NCBI GenBank assembly: GCA_902362925.1
Contig: CABIYL010000005.1
Reading direction: 5' to 3' (one strand)
Length of the DNA: 64,000 bases
Source of the DNA: Pseudoflavonifractor sp902362925
GTDB taxonomy: Bacteria > Bacillota > Clostridia > Oscillospirales > Oscillospiraceae
Shown here: piece by piece, positions 45,123 to 53,811 of the stretch
Numbering within the stretch: the first letter of the stretch is position 1
Layout of the letters: every line of letters begins with the position of its first letter
The notes under the pieces: model-generated
The model's database searches: none
Seen by the model: only the letters and a program-made list of their open reading frames with translations
Told to the model about the DNA's origin: nothing
Made by a program: the position numbers and the translations under genes

Positions 45123-46157
45123 TTAGGCTCCTTCCTCGGCGACTGCCGTCTGACCCGCCCAGTAGAGATCAGGGTCCACGGTGTGGATTTTCAGGTAGTC
45201 GTACCATTTTACGTAATAGTCCTTGGTGAAGTGGACGCCGTCGGTGGTGCCCTCCGCCGGGAGGATGCCGGTCTCGTCCACCAGCGCGGCGTTGACGTCC
45301 ACCAGCACGGCATGCTTTTCCTCGGCAATATCCGCGATGATGTCATTATACACCGCGATCTTCTCGTTTGTCACGTAGTAAGGCTGATTATTGGCCTTAC
45401 ATTTTTCGGGATTCACCGACACCAGATTCTGCAGGTAGGTGACCGCATTGGGCTGGATGGCCCGGATGTCGTCCACCATCTGGGAGTAGGCGTCGGCAAA
45501 GGCCTGGTCGTTGAAGTAGCCCAGCTCGTTGACGCCCAGCATGACGTACACCTTGCCGTACTGCTTCAGGCCCAGGGCCTGCATCATGGTGTACTTCTGG
45601 CCGTCAATGCGGATGCTCTGCTTGGTGCCAACGTCAAAGACGGTGATGCCGGTGGACTGGATAAAGTCGGCGCCGGGGATGCCGCCGTACAGCCGCAGGC
45701 CGTCGGTGCGGGAGTCGCCCATAAAGACCACGTCGTCAAACCAGCTGTCGTCCACCGCGGCCGTCTCGGGGGCGGGCTGGGTGAAGTCGTAGGAGTCGGC
45801 GGAGGGTGCGGCGCTGTCGGAGAGCGTGGCGGGGATGGTGGGGGGCACGATGGCCTCGCCGCTGCCCTGGTCGGTCTCAGCCGGAGCGGTCTCCGACGGG
45901 GTGGCGGTGGGCGGAAGGGTGTCGCTGGGGGAGGGGGAGACCGTCTCGGTGGGTGCGGGGGTGTCCGAGGGCTGGGTCACGCCGCCCCGGGATTCGGGTT
46001 TCTGGCCCAGGAAGGACACAATCAGAACAATCACAATAAAGACCGCAGCCGAAATCAGCAGAATCATCAGGCCGGAGGGACCCCGGCGACGGCGGCGGTA
46101 GCGGTGGTGAGCGGAATGGGAATGAGAACGGGTGGGGGCACGGTACTCGGAAGACAT
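45123..46157 (-). CDS. Membrane-anchored SGNH/GDSL hydrolase
   Basis: A 344-residue protein: a basic N-terminus (SHSHSAHHRYRRRRRG), one membrane helix (GLMILLISAAVFIVIVLIVSFLG), a Pro/Ser/Thr-rich linker to about residue 135, then an SGNH hydrolase domain. Block I is VVFMGDSRTDGL with the nucleophile Ser, block III is GVNELG, and block V is TTDGVHFTKDYY with Asp and His. It would act outside the cell on O-acyl groups of wall polymers. GGAG precedes the ATG. With the DUF4358 lipoprotein and SigV/RsiV downstream it may take part in cell-wall O-acetylation, which is an inference. Confidence 0.85.
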   Translation of the reverse strand: MSSEYRAPTRSHSHSAHHRYRRRRRGPSGLMILLISAAVFIVIVLIVSFLGQKPESRGGVTQPSDTPAPTETVSPSPSDTLPPTATPSETAPAETDQGSGEAIVPPTIPATLSDSAAPSADSYDFTQPAPETAAVDDSWFDDVVFMGDSRTDGLRLYGGIPGADFIQSTGITVFDVGTKQSIRIDGQKYTMMQALGLKQYGKVYVMLGVNELGYFNDQAFADAYSQMVDDIRAIQPNAVTYLQNLVSVNPEKCKANNQPYYVTNEKIAVYNDIIADIAEEKHAVLVDVNAALVDETGILPAEGTTDGVHFTKDYYVKWYDYLKIHTVDPDLYWAGQTAVAEEGA

Positions 46158-46214
46158 GGCAAAGAGCTCCTCTGTTTCTTTCTCTTTTGTGGCGTGGAAA
46201 TGGGTGGAAAGCGG

Positions 46215-46913
46215 TCAGGCGCCGCCCACAATCAGGTGGAGAACCTGGTCAAAGGAGCGGGCCTCAAAGGTGGGGACAATGTCCGGCCTGCCGGGCAGAC
46301 CGTTGGGGTTGTACCAGATGGAGTCCAGACCGGCGTTGACGGCGCCCAGAATGTCGGCGGTCAGGCTGTCGCCCACCACCACAATCCGGGCGGACTGAGG
46401 CAGGGACATGGCGGACAGCACCGCGTCGAAGAACTGGCGCTGGGGCTTTTGATACCCAACCTCCTCTGAAATGAAGAGCCAGGGAATCAGCTCCTTCAGG
46501 GGGGAGCGGTCAAACCGGCCACGCTGGGCGGAGGCCACGCCGTTGGTGACAATGGCCAGGGTGCAGCTGGGGACCAGGGCGCGGCACAGCTCCTCCGCGC
46601 CGGGCAGCAGGCAGCCCGCTTCGGCCAACCGGGCGAGGTAGAAGGTGTTCATCTCCGCCGGGTCATGATGCCCGCCCAGAGCCCGCTGGAGGGCGGCAAA
46701 CCGCTCCACCACCAGCCATTCCCGCTTTACCTCACCCCGGTCAAACCGGGCCCACAGGTCCCGGTTCACCGCCAGATAGCAGCTCCGGGACTTGTCGTCC
46801 ACCGGATAGCCGTACTCCGCCAGGGTCAGGTCCAGAGCCTGGGCCTCGGCGGCGTCAAAGTCGAAGAGGGTGTTGTCCGCGTCAAAGAGCACCACATCGT
46901 ATCGCTGTTCCAT
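46215..46913 (-). CDS. yjjG: YjjG-family noncanonical pyrimidine nucleotidase (HAD)
   Basis: A 232-residue HAD phosphatase: motif I LFDADNTLFDFD, motif II VTNG, Lys of motif III (EEVGYQKPQRQFF) and motif IV VVGDSLTADILGA. The block order and length match the YjjG/YfnB group that cleaves noncanonical pyrimidine nucleotides. AAGGGAG precedes the ATG; only four bases separate it from the thrE small subunit gene, so it belongs to that operon. Exact substrate is not certain. Confidence 0.85.
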   Translation of the reverse strand: MEQRYDVVLFDADNTLFDFDAAEAQALDLTLAEYGYPVDDKSRSCYLAVNRDLWARFDRGEVKREWLVVERFAALQRALGGHHDPAEMNTFYLARLAEAGCLLPGAEELCRALVPSCTLAIVTNGVASAQRGRFDRSPLKELIPWLFISEEVGYQKPQRQFFDAVLSAMSLPQSARIVVVGDSLTADILGAVNAGLDSIWYNPNGLPGRPDIVPTFEARSFDQVLHLIVGGA

Positions 46914-46917
46914 GCCG

Positions 46918-47388
46918 TCACGCTCCCTTCATCTTCCGGCGCCGGTAGACATAGCTGTTGATGAGCCGCACCGTGGAGGACACCAGCAGCACGCCCACCG
47001 CCAGGGAACCGGCCAGCCCCAGGGTGTGGAAGAGCACATCCAGGAAGAGGTCGGTCTCGCCGTTGATGGCGTGCTCCATGGCGTAGTAGATGCCGCCGCC
47101 GGGCACCAGGGGAAAGAAGGCCACCAGCAGGTAGGCCGTCACCGGGCACTTGCGGATGCGGGCCATAATCTCCGAGTAGGCGGAGATGAACACCGCCGCC
47201 GCGAAGGACTGGAGCAGGTCGCTGTGGAACATGGGGGCGGTGACCAGATAGACCAGCCAGCCCAGTCCGCCGCCCACGGCGCAGATGAGGATACCCAGGC
47301 CGTGGATGTTGAACAGGACGGAGAAGCCGATGCAGGCCACAAAGGCGAAGATGCAGGGCAGCAGGTAGGTCTGAAAGAGCTCCATCAT
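46918..47388 (-). CDS. Threonine/serine exporter family, small subunit (ThrE C-terminal half)
   Basis: A 156-residue membrane protein with about five helices: LPCIFAFVACIGFSVLFNIHG, GLGWLVYLVTAP, SFAAAVFISAYSEIMARIRKCPVTAYLLVAFFPLVPGGGIYYAMEHAI and LGLAGSLAVGVLLVSSTVRLI. It is the DUF3815-type partner of split ThrE exporters. The ATG overlaps the stop of the large-subunit gene (ATGA) with GGGAGG upstream. The reading frame stays open far upstream inside the partner gene, but that part is not a gene. Confidence 0.85.
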   Translation of the reverse strand: MMELFQTYLLPCIFAFVACIGFSVLFNIHGLGILICAVGGGLGWLVYLVTAPMFHSDLLQSFAAAVFISAYSEIMARIRKCPVTAYLLVAFFPLVPGGGIYYAMEHAINGETDLFLDVLFHTLGLAGSLAVGVLLVSSTVRLINSYVYRRRKMKGA

Positions 47389-48176
47389 ACCGCACCTCCC
47401 CACATGAGCCGGGCCAGCCACAGGGACACACCGGTGCCCAGGGCGATGGCCATGCCGATGAGCAGGGCCTCGGCGGTTTTGGAGATGCCCGCCACCATGT
47501 CGCCGGCCATAATGTCCCGCATGGCGTTGGTGAACAGCACGCCGGGCACCAGAATCATCAGTGCGCCGATGGTGATGCAGTCCACGTTCTGGCCGAAGCC
47601 AACCACCCGCAGCCCCAGAGCCAGCAGACCGGAGACAGTGCCGCCGGCCACGGTCTTGAAAAACAGGTTGGTGCCCAGGTGGGACAGGAAGGTGAGGCAC
47701 AGTCCGATGGCCAGGCCGCACAGACCGCCGCAGATGGCGTCCCGCCAGGTGCCGCCGTAAAAGGGCACAAAGGCCGCGGCGCCCACAAAGTAGGCCACCA
47801 GCTGGGCGGGGAAGGAGTAGTACTGCCGGGAGGCGAGCAGGTCGGCCATCCGCTTCTCTGCCTCGTCCATGGGCGGGACCTCGGCGCACAGATGGCGGCA
47901 CAGGTCGTTGCACCGCTCCAGCTGGTAGATGTCGGTGCCGTGGCTGGGCATCCGCCGCACCCGGGTGAGCACCTGACCCTCAGGGGTCACCAGGCTGGCG
48001 ATGATGCAGTTGGGAATGGCGAACACCTCGCCGGTGGTGAGGCCGTAGGCCTGGAGCAGACGCTGGATGGACTCTTCCACCCGGTAGATCTCCGCGCCGC
48101 TTTCCAGCAGGCGGTAGCCCATTTCCATGGACAGATTCAAAAGACGATCGTAATCCAAAGAGAGTCCCTCATTCAT
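47385..48176 (-). CDS. Threonine/serine exporter family, large subunit (ThrE N-terminal half, DUF1212)
   Basis: A ~263-residue protein. It begins with a cytoplasmic helical part (LLNLSMEMGYRLLESGAEIYRVEESIQRLLQAYG), the catalytic-like region of DUF1212, then about five membrane helices (LVAYFVGAAAFVPFYGGTW and following). It pairs with the small subunit to export Thr/Ser or similar solutes. The chosen ATG at 48176 has only a weak ribosome site. Another in-frame ATG at 48218 is possible, but the family sequence starts near MNEGLSLDYDRLL. Confidence 0.83.
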   Translation of the reverse strand: MNEGLSLDYDRLLNLSMEMGYRLLESGAEIYRVEESIQRLLQAYGLTTGEVFAIPNCIIASLVTPEGQVLTRVRRMPSHGTDIYQLERCNDLCRHLCAEVPPMDEAEKRMADLLASRQYYSFPAQLVAYFVGAAAFVPFYGGTWRDAICGGLCGLAIGLCLTFLSHLGTNLFFKTVAGGTVSGLLALGLRVVGFGQNVDCITIGALMILVPGVLFTNAMRDIMAGDMVAGISKTAEALLIGMAIALGTGVSLWLARLMWGGAV

Positions 48177-48265
48177 ATTCAAATGGGTTTGGACGCTCCG
48201 GAAACGGGATACAGACATTGGACGGGGAACGGAGGGAAAAAGTTGTCCGGAGCGCAAAAAAATTT

Positions 48266-48670
48266 TTACTGTCCGCTGTGGGCCGCGCCGCCGCCGGTGA
48301 CGGCCTGGTGCTCCCGGGAGAGCTCCTCGCACAGCTGGGCAAAGGTCCAGCTGACATTGGTGGGGGTGAGCATGGCCTTGTGGGCGATGAAGGGCACGCC
48401 GGCACGCTTCATGGCGGCCAGCAGGGCGTCCAGCCGCTGGCGGGAGAAGCCGGAGAGCACCAGGGCGGGCTCCGCCGGAGCGGCGGGGACAGCCTCACCG
48501 TCCTCACGGGCGGCAAAGCCCTTCAGACCGAAGAGATGGCCCACCGTCTCCCCCATCTGCTCGGGGGACACGGGGCGCACACGGACGCCCTGGATGGCAA
48601 AGGCCTTCCGGGCGGCGGAAAAGAGGACGGGATCGGGGCAGTACCAGAGTACGGATTCCTGATTGGGCAT
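48266..48670 (-). CDS. DUF3783 domain protein
   Basis: A 134-residue protein of the DUF3783 family. The conserved LVLSGFSRQRLDALLAAMKRAGVPFIAHKAMLTPTNVSWTFAQLCEELSREH forms the C-terminal domain; the N-terminal half looks like a small Rossmann-type fold. Function unknown. AGGAGGT precedes the ATG. The same strand carries the ThrE pair downstream and the GGDEF gene upstream. Confidence 0.75.
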   Translation of the reverse strand: MPNQESVLWYCPDPVLFSAARKAFAIQGVRVRPVSPEQMGETVGHLFGLKGFAAREDGEAVPAAPAEPALVLSGFSRQRLDALLAAMKRAGVPFIAHKAMLTPTNVSWTFAQLCEELSREHQAVTGGGAAHSGQ

Positions 48671-48739
48671 AAAAATACCTCCTGGGTGTCCGGAGCCTGA
48701 GGCCCGGACAGAACTGTGTGAAATAAGAGAGAACCGGCT

Positions 48740-49729
48740 TCAGCGCCGGTTGGGGCGGTCGTTCTGCTTGAGACTGTAAAAATGGCGTTTGGCCTGATAC
48801 ATCAGCTGGTCAGCTTCCTCCAGCTGTTCCTTGGGGCAGCAGGCCTCCTCCCGCCAGCACACGCCCACCGAGCAGCTGATGCTGCACGCCGCCATCCCGG
48901 CCTGGACCGCCTCCACGGCGGCGCGGAAGGCGGCCTGATCCAGCACGCTGTCCATCACAACAAACTCGTCGCCGCCGGTGCGGTAGACCCGGCCGCTGAA
49001 GTGCTGCTGCAGCTGTTCCGCAGCCTGGCGGAGCATCGTGTCTCCGGCGCCGTGGCCCAGACGATCGTTGGCCTCCTTCAGGCCGTTCAGGTCAAAGCAT
49101 GCCACACCCAGGCGGGAAATGGGGTCCCGGCTGTCAACCACCTGGTTGAACTTGTTCCGGTTGTACACCCCGGTGAGGGTGTCTTCAAAGCTCATCCGCT
49201 GAAGGGTGGCCGCCTGGGCCGCAATTTGCCGCTTCTGGGCCTCAATCTGCTCCTGAAGGTACTGGTAGGACTGCCGTGCCAGCTTTATGGGGAACCCCAC
49301 GTCGTCATCCACCATTTCCTCGTAGGGATTGGAGACGTGAATGTGGCAGCAGCGCAGGCCCTGTTCTGTCTGCCGGAACACCGTGGTGATACGCTGATGA
49401 ACCCGCAGGCTGATGCCGGTGGAGGGGGCGGTGGCAATCCACAGCCGTCCGGCGCACAGACAGGCGTCCGGCCCCAGAGACAGGGTGCTGTACTCCTCGC
49501 CGGAGATGTCGCACTTGGGGACCTGTCCGGCAAACCGGCGGAAAATTCCTGCCACGGTCTCCAGCCCCGCCGCATACTCATTTTCCGCCGTGCCCAGCCA
49601 GACCACATCCCGGTCCAACAGTGAGATAATGGACTCCACGTCATTTTCACAGTAGTATTTATGCGTGATAAAGCTGGTAAGGGCGATGACTTTCTCTTCA
49701 ATGGGATGAGTCCCGGGTAGCGTCAACAA
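48740..49729 (-). CDS. SnoaL-like + GGDEF domain protein (diguanylate cyclase)
   Basis: A 329-residue cytoplasmic signalling protein. Residues ~10-130 form a SnoaL/NTF2-like domain (HKYYCENDVESIISLLDRDVVWLGTAENEYAAGLETV), then a short coiled coil (YLQEQIEAQKRQIAAQAATLQRM), then a GGDEF domain with DTLTGVYNRNKF and an intact RTGGDEFVV, so it should make cyclic di-GMP. Start is a TTG (49729) with GAGAGGAG seven bases upstream. The gene's 5' end is immediately next to the mobile element; the start and upstream region may have been altered by the insertion. Confidence 0.83.
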   Translation of the reverse strand: MLTLPGTHPIEEKVIALTSFITHKYYCENDVESIISLLDRDVVWLGTAENEYAAGLETVAGIFRRFAGQVPKCDISGEEYSTLSLGPDACLCAGRLWIATAPSTGISLRVHQRITTVFRQTEQGLRCCHIHVSNPYEEMVDDDVGFPIKLARQSYQYLQEQIEAQKRQIAAQAATLQRMSFEDTLTGVYNRNKFNQVVDSRDPISRLGVACFDLNGLKEANDRLGHGAGDTMLRQAAEQLQQHFSGRVYRTGGDEFVVMDSVLDQAAFRAAVEAVQAGMAACSISCSVGVCWREEACCPKEQLEEADQLMYQAKRHFYSLKQNDRPNRR

Positions 49730-49765
49730 TATCGTACTCCTCTCAGATGGTACAGTGGAAAGAAG

Positions 49766-51460
49766 TCAATTCCGTTTTTTGAGGCTGGGCCTGGTGAGGG
49801 CGGCCACCGTCTCGACTTGTTCTTCATTGTCCAAACTGATACTCATATCTTCCTCAATGATCGGCAGCTTAAATTTGATGGATTTTAACCACTGTCCATT
49901 GGCTTGGCGTTCCGGGTAAACCTGAATTTCAGAGATCAACACCTCGATCAACTGCCGCCGCTCCGCCTCATTCATCACGCCGTACAGTTTTTCAAAATAA
50001 ATCAGCACTTTATAGATATTGTCGCCGGTCAGCTTTTCCGCTTCAATGGCCTGCTTTTTGGCTCTGGCTGCGATCAGCAGAGATTCCGTATCTTCAATCT
50101 TATCATACATCTTGTAGAGCCGATCATCAAGGTCTGCCTTGCGCCGGACATAGTGCCGGTCGTCCGGGTCGAGAGAATCAATCTCCTCCGTCAGCTTCGC
50201 CTTGACGGAATAATGCTGGCGCAGCTGCTTCTCGCAATTGGCAATCTCCTGGTCAATGGCGGCGGTATCCACTTTCATGTTGATTTTTTCCTGCATCATA
50301 GCCGCAAACTTTGGATTGCTCACCAGCCTTACAATGACTTCCGCCACGGCATCGTCCAGCAGTTCTTCCCGAATCTGCTTTTTGTAATCGCACTTATGCC
50401 CACGTATCATGGAGCGGTGCTTGCAACCGTAGTAGTAAAAATCCTTGTACTTGGTGCCGTCCGCTTTGTGCTTGATGCTTTTATTTCCATACATTCCGGC
50501 TCCGCAGACAGGACATTTTACAATACCGGAGAGCAAATGTACGTGTTCATCTTTCCCTCGGTTGACGTGTTCGTATTTCTTGGCCTGCGCCAGCAGCTTC
50601 ACCTGCGCCGCTTGCCAAACCTCTTCCGAAACAATTGGTTCGTGCAAACCATCTGCCAACAGGTAGTTGTCCTGCTCCACCAACTTGTACTCATTTCTGG
50701 TGCCGCGCACTTTTTCCATCTTGCGGCGGCCATAGGCAATTTTTCCGCAGTACACAGGATTTTTCAGAATCAGCCGGATCAGGTGTGCATCAAACAGGGG
50801 ATTCTTCCCATTCTGCCGGGGAATCTTGCGGATACCGTGGTTCTCCAGATACTTTGCGATGCCATTTGCGCCAATGTCCGTGTGAACATACTGGTCGTAG
50901 ATGACACGAATGGCCTCTGCCTCTTCCTCGTTGATGACCAATTTCCCATCCACCAGTTGATACCCATAGGGGGCAAAGCCGCCGTTCCAGCGGCCCTCCC
51001 TTGCTTTTTGGATGCGGCCCTCCATGGTTTGGACACGGATGTTTTCACGCTCGATCTCTGCTACGGCAGACAGAACAGAGATCATCAATTTGCCAGCGTC
51101 CTTGGAAGAATCAATGCCATCTTCCACACAAACCAGATTGACGCCAAAATCCTGCATAACCTGAAGGGAAGAGAGCACGTCCGCCGCGTTTCTGCCAAAC
51201 CGGGACAATTTGAACACCAGAACATAGGACACGCCATCCTTGCCGGATTGGATGTCCTCCATCATCTGGCTGAATTGCGCCCGGCCTTCGATAGACTTGC
51301 CGGACTTTCCCGCGTCCTCGTATTCGCCGACGATCTCATAATCATTGTAGTCGGCATAGGCTTTCATTTTGGTCTTCTGCGCATCCAGCGAGTAGCCGTC
51401 TACCTGCATAGCGGTGGAAACTCTGGTATAAGTGTAAACTTTTATCTTCTCTTTCTGCAT
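49766..51460 (-). CDS. Large serine recombinase (integrase/resolvase type)
   Basis: A 564-residue recombinase. The N-terminal resolvase domain has YTYTRVST with the nucleophile Ser15 and KLSRFGRN with the conserved arginines. The recombinase domain follows (GRWNGGFAPYGYQLVDGKLVINEEEAEAIRVIYDQYV). A zinc ribbon (CPVCGAGMYG with the later Cys of YYYGCKHR) and a long coiled coil come near the end. It would excise and integrate the element. The ATG at 51460 has GAGGAAG upstream; the in-frame ATG five codons earlier has no site. Its position at the element edge fits serine integrases. Confidence 0.93.
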   Translation of the reverse strand: MQKEKIKVYTYTRVSTAMQVDGYSLDAQKTKMKAYADYNDYEIVGEYEDAGKSGKSIEGRAQFSQMMEDIQSGKDGVSYVLVFKLSRFGRNAADVLSSLQVMQDFGVNLVCVEDGIDSSKDAGKLMISVLSAVAEIERENIRVQTMEGRIQKAREGRWNGGFAPYGYQLVDGKLVINEEEAEAIRVIYDQYVHTDIGANGIAKYLENHGIRKIPRQNGKNPLFDAHLIRLILKNPVYCGKIAYGRRKMEKVRGTRNEYKLVEQDNYLLADGLHEPIVSEEVWQAAQVKLLAQAKKYEHVNRGKDEHVHLLSGIVKCPVCGAGMYGNKSIKHKADGTKYKDFYYYGCKHRSMIRGHKCDYKKQIREELLDDAVAEVIVRLVSNPKFAAMMQEKINMKVDTAAIDQEIANCEKQLRQHYSVKAKLTEEIDSLDPDDRHYVRRKADLDDRLYKMYDKIEDTESLLIAARAKKQAIEAEKLTGDNIYKVLIYFEKLYGVMNEAERRQLIEVLISEIQVYPERQANGQWLKSIKFKLPIIEEDMSISLDNEEQVETVAALTRPSLKKRN

Positions 51461-51508
51461 CGTAATCTTCCTCATGTGGTGCGAATCGAAAAATTGGATT
51501 GGTCGTTC

Positions 51509-52561
51509 TTAACTTGGGTCAGAAGAATCATCCTGCTTTTCCGCCTCTGTCTTGGCCGTTTTTCCCAGCTGCTTAATGGTCTTCAGATATTCTTCCTCCA
51601 CAGGGGAAAGAGTTTGTGCCTGATAGCGTTTATATTCTGCTTTCGCTTTTTCCATCGCCTGTGCATGACTGATTTTCCCTGCATGGGTCAATACTTCTTC
51701 CCCAGTCGCCCGAAGAATGTTATCTAGCTGCTCCACATAATCGCTCATATACATGGGCCGGTGACGGATGGCCTGCACCTCGGCAAAATCAAAATAACCG
51801 GATACCATCTGATTCAGAACCCGAAGTTCTTCCTCTGTCAAATAATTCTTGGCAATCCCAATATCTTTTGCCGTGGGGAAGTCGCCCGAAAAAGTGGTAA
51901 GCCCCATAAACGGCTTATCTGCATCGGCCCGCTCATAGATCACTTCCGCCGCCGTATGTCCATGCGCCGCATAATGAAGCTTGTTCTGCACCATTTTGAA
52001 AAACGCAACAGATTCCGCACTTCTGGGGTTATAGTCCACACTGGTGGCGTACAAGTCCAACACCTGACGATACATCACTTTTTCCGAAGAACGAATGTCC
52101 CGAATCCGTTCCAGCAGTTCGCGCCAATAGTTGCCACCGCCCAAATTTTTCAAGCGTTCATCGTCCATCGTGAAGCCCTTGATCATATATTCTTTCAGGC
52201 GCTCCGTGGCCCACCGGCGAAACTGGGTGGCAATCAGGGATTTTACCCTGTACCCCAAAGAAATGATCATGTCCAGATTATAGAAAGGCAGCTCTCTGGT
52301 TACTTGCCGGTTGCCCTCCATTCGAACCTGTCGGAATTTCCGACAGGTTGAAGTCTCATCCAGTTCGCCTTCTTCATAGATGTGGCCGATATGCTCCACA
52401 ATGTTGCTTCTGGACGTATGGAACAGTTCCGCCATCTGCTGCTGTGTCAGCCAAACGGTTTCGTCCACAAACCGGCATTCTACCTTTGTAAGTCCATCTT
52501 CCGCCTGATAAATTACAATCTCACCCTGGCCCTGATTTGGTCTCATTTTATCTTCCGCCAT
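51509..52561 (-). CDS. RhuM-family protein
   Basis: A ~350-residue protein of the virulence RhuM (YkfI/COG3943) family: IVIYQAEDGLTKVECRFVDETVWLTQQQMAELFHTSRSNIVEHIGHIYEEGEL, then YNLDMIISLGYRVKSLIATQFRRWATERLKEYMIKGF, with a Fic-like C-terminal region (AHGHTAAEVIYERADADKPFMGL). The function is unsettled; homologues are common on islands and plasmids and are discussed as toxin or defence proteins. Start ATG at 52561 after GGGAG; a TTG 13 codons earlier is possible. It lies between recombinase and relaxase genes. Confidence 0.88.
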   Translation of the reverse strand: MAEDKMRPNQGQGEIVIYQAEDGLTKVECRFVDETVWLTQQQMAELFHTSRSNIVEHIGHIYEEGELDETSTCRKFRQVRMEGNRQVTRELPFYNLDMIISLGYRVKSLIATQFRRWATERLKEYMIKGFTMDDERLKNLGGGNYWRELLERIRDIRSSEKVMYRQVLDLYATSVDYNPRSAESVAFFKMVQNKLHYAAHGHTAAEVIYERADADKPFMGLTTFSGDFPTAKDIGIAKNYLTEEELRVLNQMVSGYFDFAEVQAIRHRPMYMSDYVEQLDNILRATGEEVLTHAGKISHAQAMEKAKAEYKRYQAQTLSPVEEEYLKTIKQLGKTAKTEAEKQDDSSDPS

Positions 52562-52656
52562 TTGTTCACGCTCCCATCTGACTCCGTTTTTATGTTCCAA
52601 GAGGACAGGGAGTAGACCTATCCTCTTGTTTGGACGCTTATATCACGTTTATTATA

Positions 52657-52839
52657 TCATGCAGCAATTTTGCTTTCAACTGCTTCCGCATTGAACTCAG
52701 AGTCTTTTTTATTTGCTGCGCTATCCTGATTATCAAACGATACTGCCGGTGCGGGCAAGTTCTCAACATCCAATTCCGAAACATACTTTTCAATCAGGTT
52801 GGCCAGCAGGTCTGTAAAACCGCTCCATTCATCGATCAT
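52657..52839 (-). CDS. Small acidic protein after the relaxase, unknown
   Basis: A 60-residue acidic protein (MIDEWSGFTDLLANLIEKYVSELDVEN) with no recognised family. The ATG at 52839 has AAAGGGAAA upstream and overlaps the relaxase gene by 11 bases, so it is translated from the mobilization operon. Confidence 0.55.
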   Translation of the reverse strand: MIDEWSGFTDLLANLIEKYVSELDVENLPAPAVSFDNQDSAANKKDSEFNAEAVESKIAA

Positions 52840-53809
52840 AGGCAGTTTCCCTTTCTTTTTTGTGAGGCTGTTTGTAAAAATCCAATACTTCTGCCGGTAT
52901 CTGCTCCAAAATAGCCACAGCACTGTCATAGTCGCGCCGCAGCTTGAGGTCTTCGATCTGCTTTAGGGTGCTGACCTTCTGCGCCGATGCAAGGGATTCT
53001 TCCAGTTCGGCATTTTTCGTTTTCAGCTTTTTGCTTTCGGATGCTGTTTTCGTGAAGGCTACGCCATATTTCCGCAGCAGCGTGTCCATCTTCTCTACGC
53101 TGGGAATATAGGTATCCAGAATCTTGCAGATTTCCTCCGCCCGGCTTTTGGCGTTAAAGGGATTGATTCCAGTGAGCAGATCTTCCAGTTTGCTTTTCTG
53201 TTTGGTCAATCTGGTCATCTCCTTAAATACGCGGGGCGGGATATGGTCGCGCCCGGTCAGGCTGGCGCTCTCGCCACGCTCCAAATCCGGGAACTTCTTG
53301 ACCATGTGTTTCCAAAACTCATCCTGCCACCAGGTCAGCTTCTTTTTATTGCCCATAATGTCTTTGGCGCTGAGCCTGCCGTCCTCAGTCAGAGGGACAA
53401 AGCAAAGGTGCATATGGGGCGTTTTCTCGTCCATATGCACCACAGCAGATATAATTGTCTCTTTGGATTGATGCTGTTCCAGAAAGCGCAGAGCTTCCTC
53501 GAAAAACACGCGAATCTCCGCCCGTTTCTTCCCCTTGAAGAACTCCGGGCTGGCAGTGAACAGCGTCTCGATCATACGGATACTGTCTTTCCGGGTACGG
53601 CATCCGGCAGCAGCAATCTGCCTCTCTGACTCCGCCCGGTACTTGCCGGGCGGTTTGACCAGATGGAAGTTGTACTTGCTTCGGCTGGTATCCACATCGG
53701 GATTGCTGGCGTACTTTTCCTTTGTGCGCTCGTTATGGGCCTCGATATTGCCGATTTCAGGCCCCTTGTATTTTGCAAATCGCATAATCGCGTACTGTGC
53801 TTTTTCCAT
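52829..53809 (-). CDS. mobV: MobV-family relaxase (Mob/Pre)
   Basis: A 326-residue plasmid-type relaxase. The N-terminus MEKAQYAIMRFAKYKGPEIGNIEAHNERTKEKYASNPDVDTSRS and the metal-binding HMDEKTPHMHLCFVPL (about 122-132) are MobV signatures. The C-terminal half contains coiled-coil helices. It would nick oriT and pilot the strand for transfer by a helper system. The ATG at 53809 has CGGAGGG eight bases upstream; a TTG two codons earlier overlaps the stop of the upstream small gene. Confidence 0.92.
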   Translation of the reverse strand: MEKAQYAIMRFAKYKGPEIGNIEAHNERTKEKYASNPDVDTSRSKYNFHLVKPPGKYRAESERQIAAAGCRTRKDSIRMIETLFTASPEFFKGKKRAEIRVFFEEALRFLEQHQSKETIISAVVHMDEKTPHMHLCFVPLTEDGRLSAKDIMGNKKKLTWWQDEFWKHMVKKFPDLERGESASLTGRDHIPPRVFKEMTRLTKQKSKLEDLLTGINPFNAKSRAEEICKILDTYIPSVEKMDTLLRKYGVAFTKTASESKKLKTKNAELEESLASAQKVSTLKQIEDLKLRRDYDSAVAILEQIPAEVLDFYKQPHKKERETAYDR

Positions 53810-53811
53810 GC

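Noticed and set aside
46918..47913. 331-codon open frame including the ThrE small subunit
   Set aside because: Only its last 156 codons are a real gene, starting at 47388 with a ribosome site; the rest is another frame of the ThrE large-subunit gene.
49735..49765. Exact att core of the mobile element
   Set aside because: A core can be defined only by comparing both ends, and the right end is outside the window; no guess is given.
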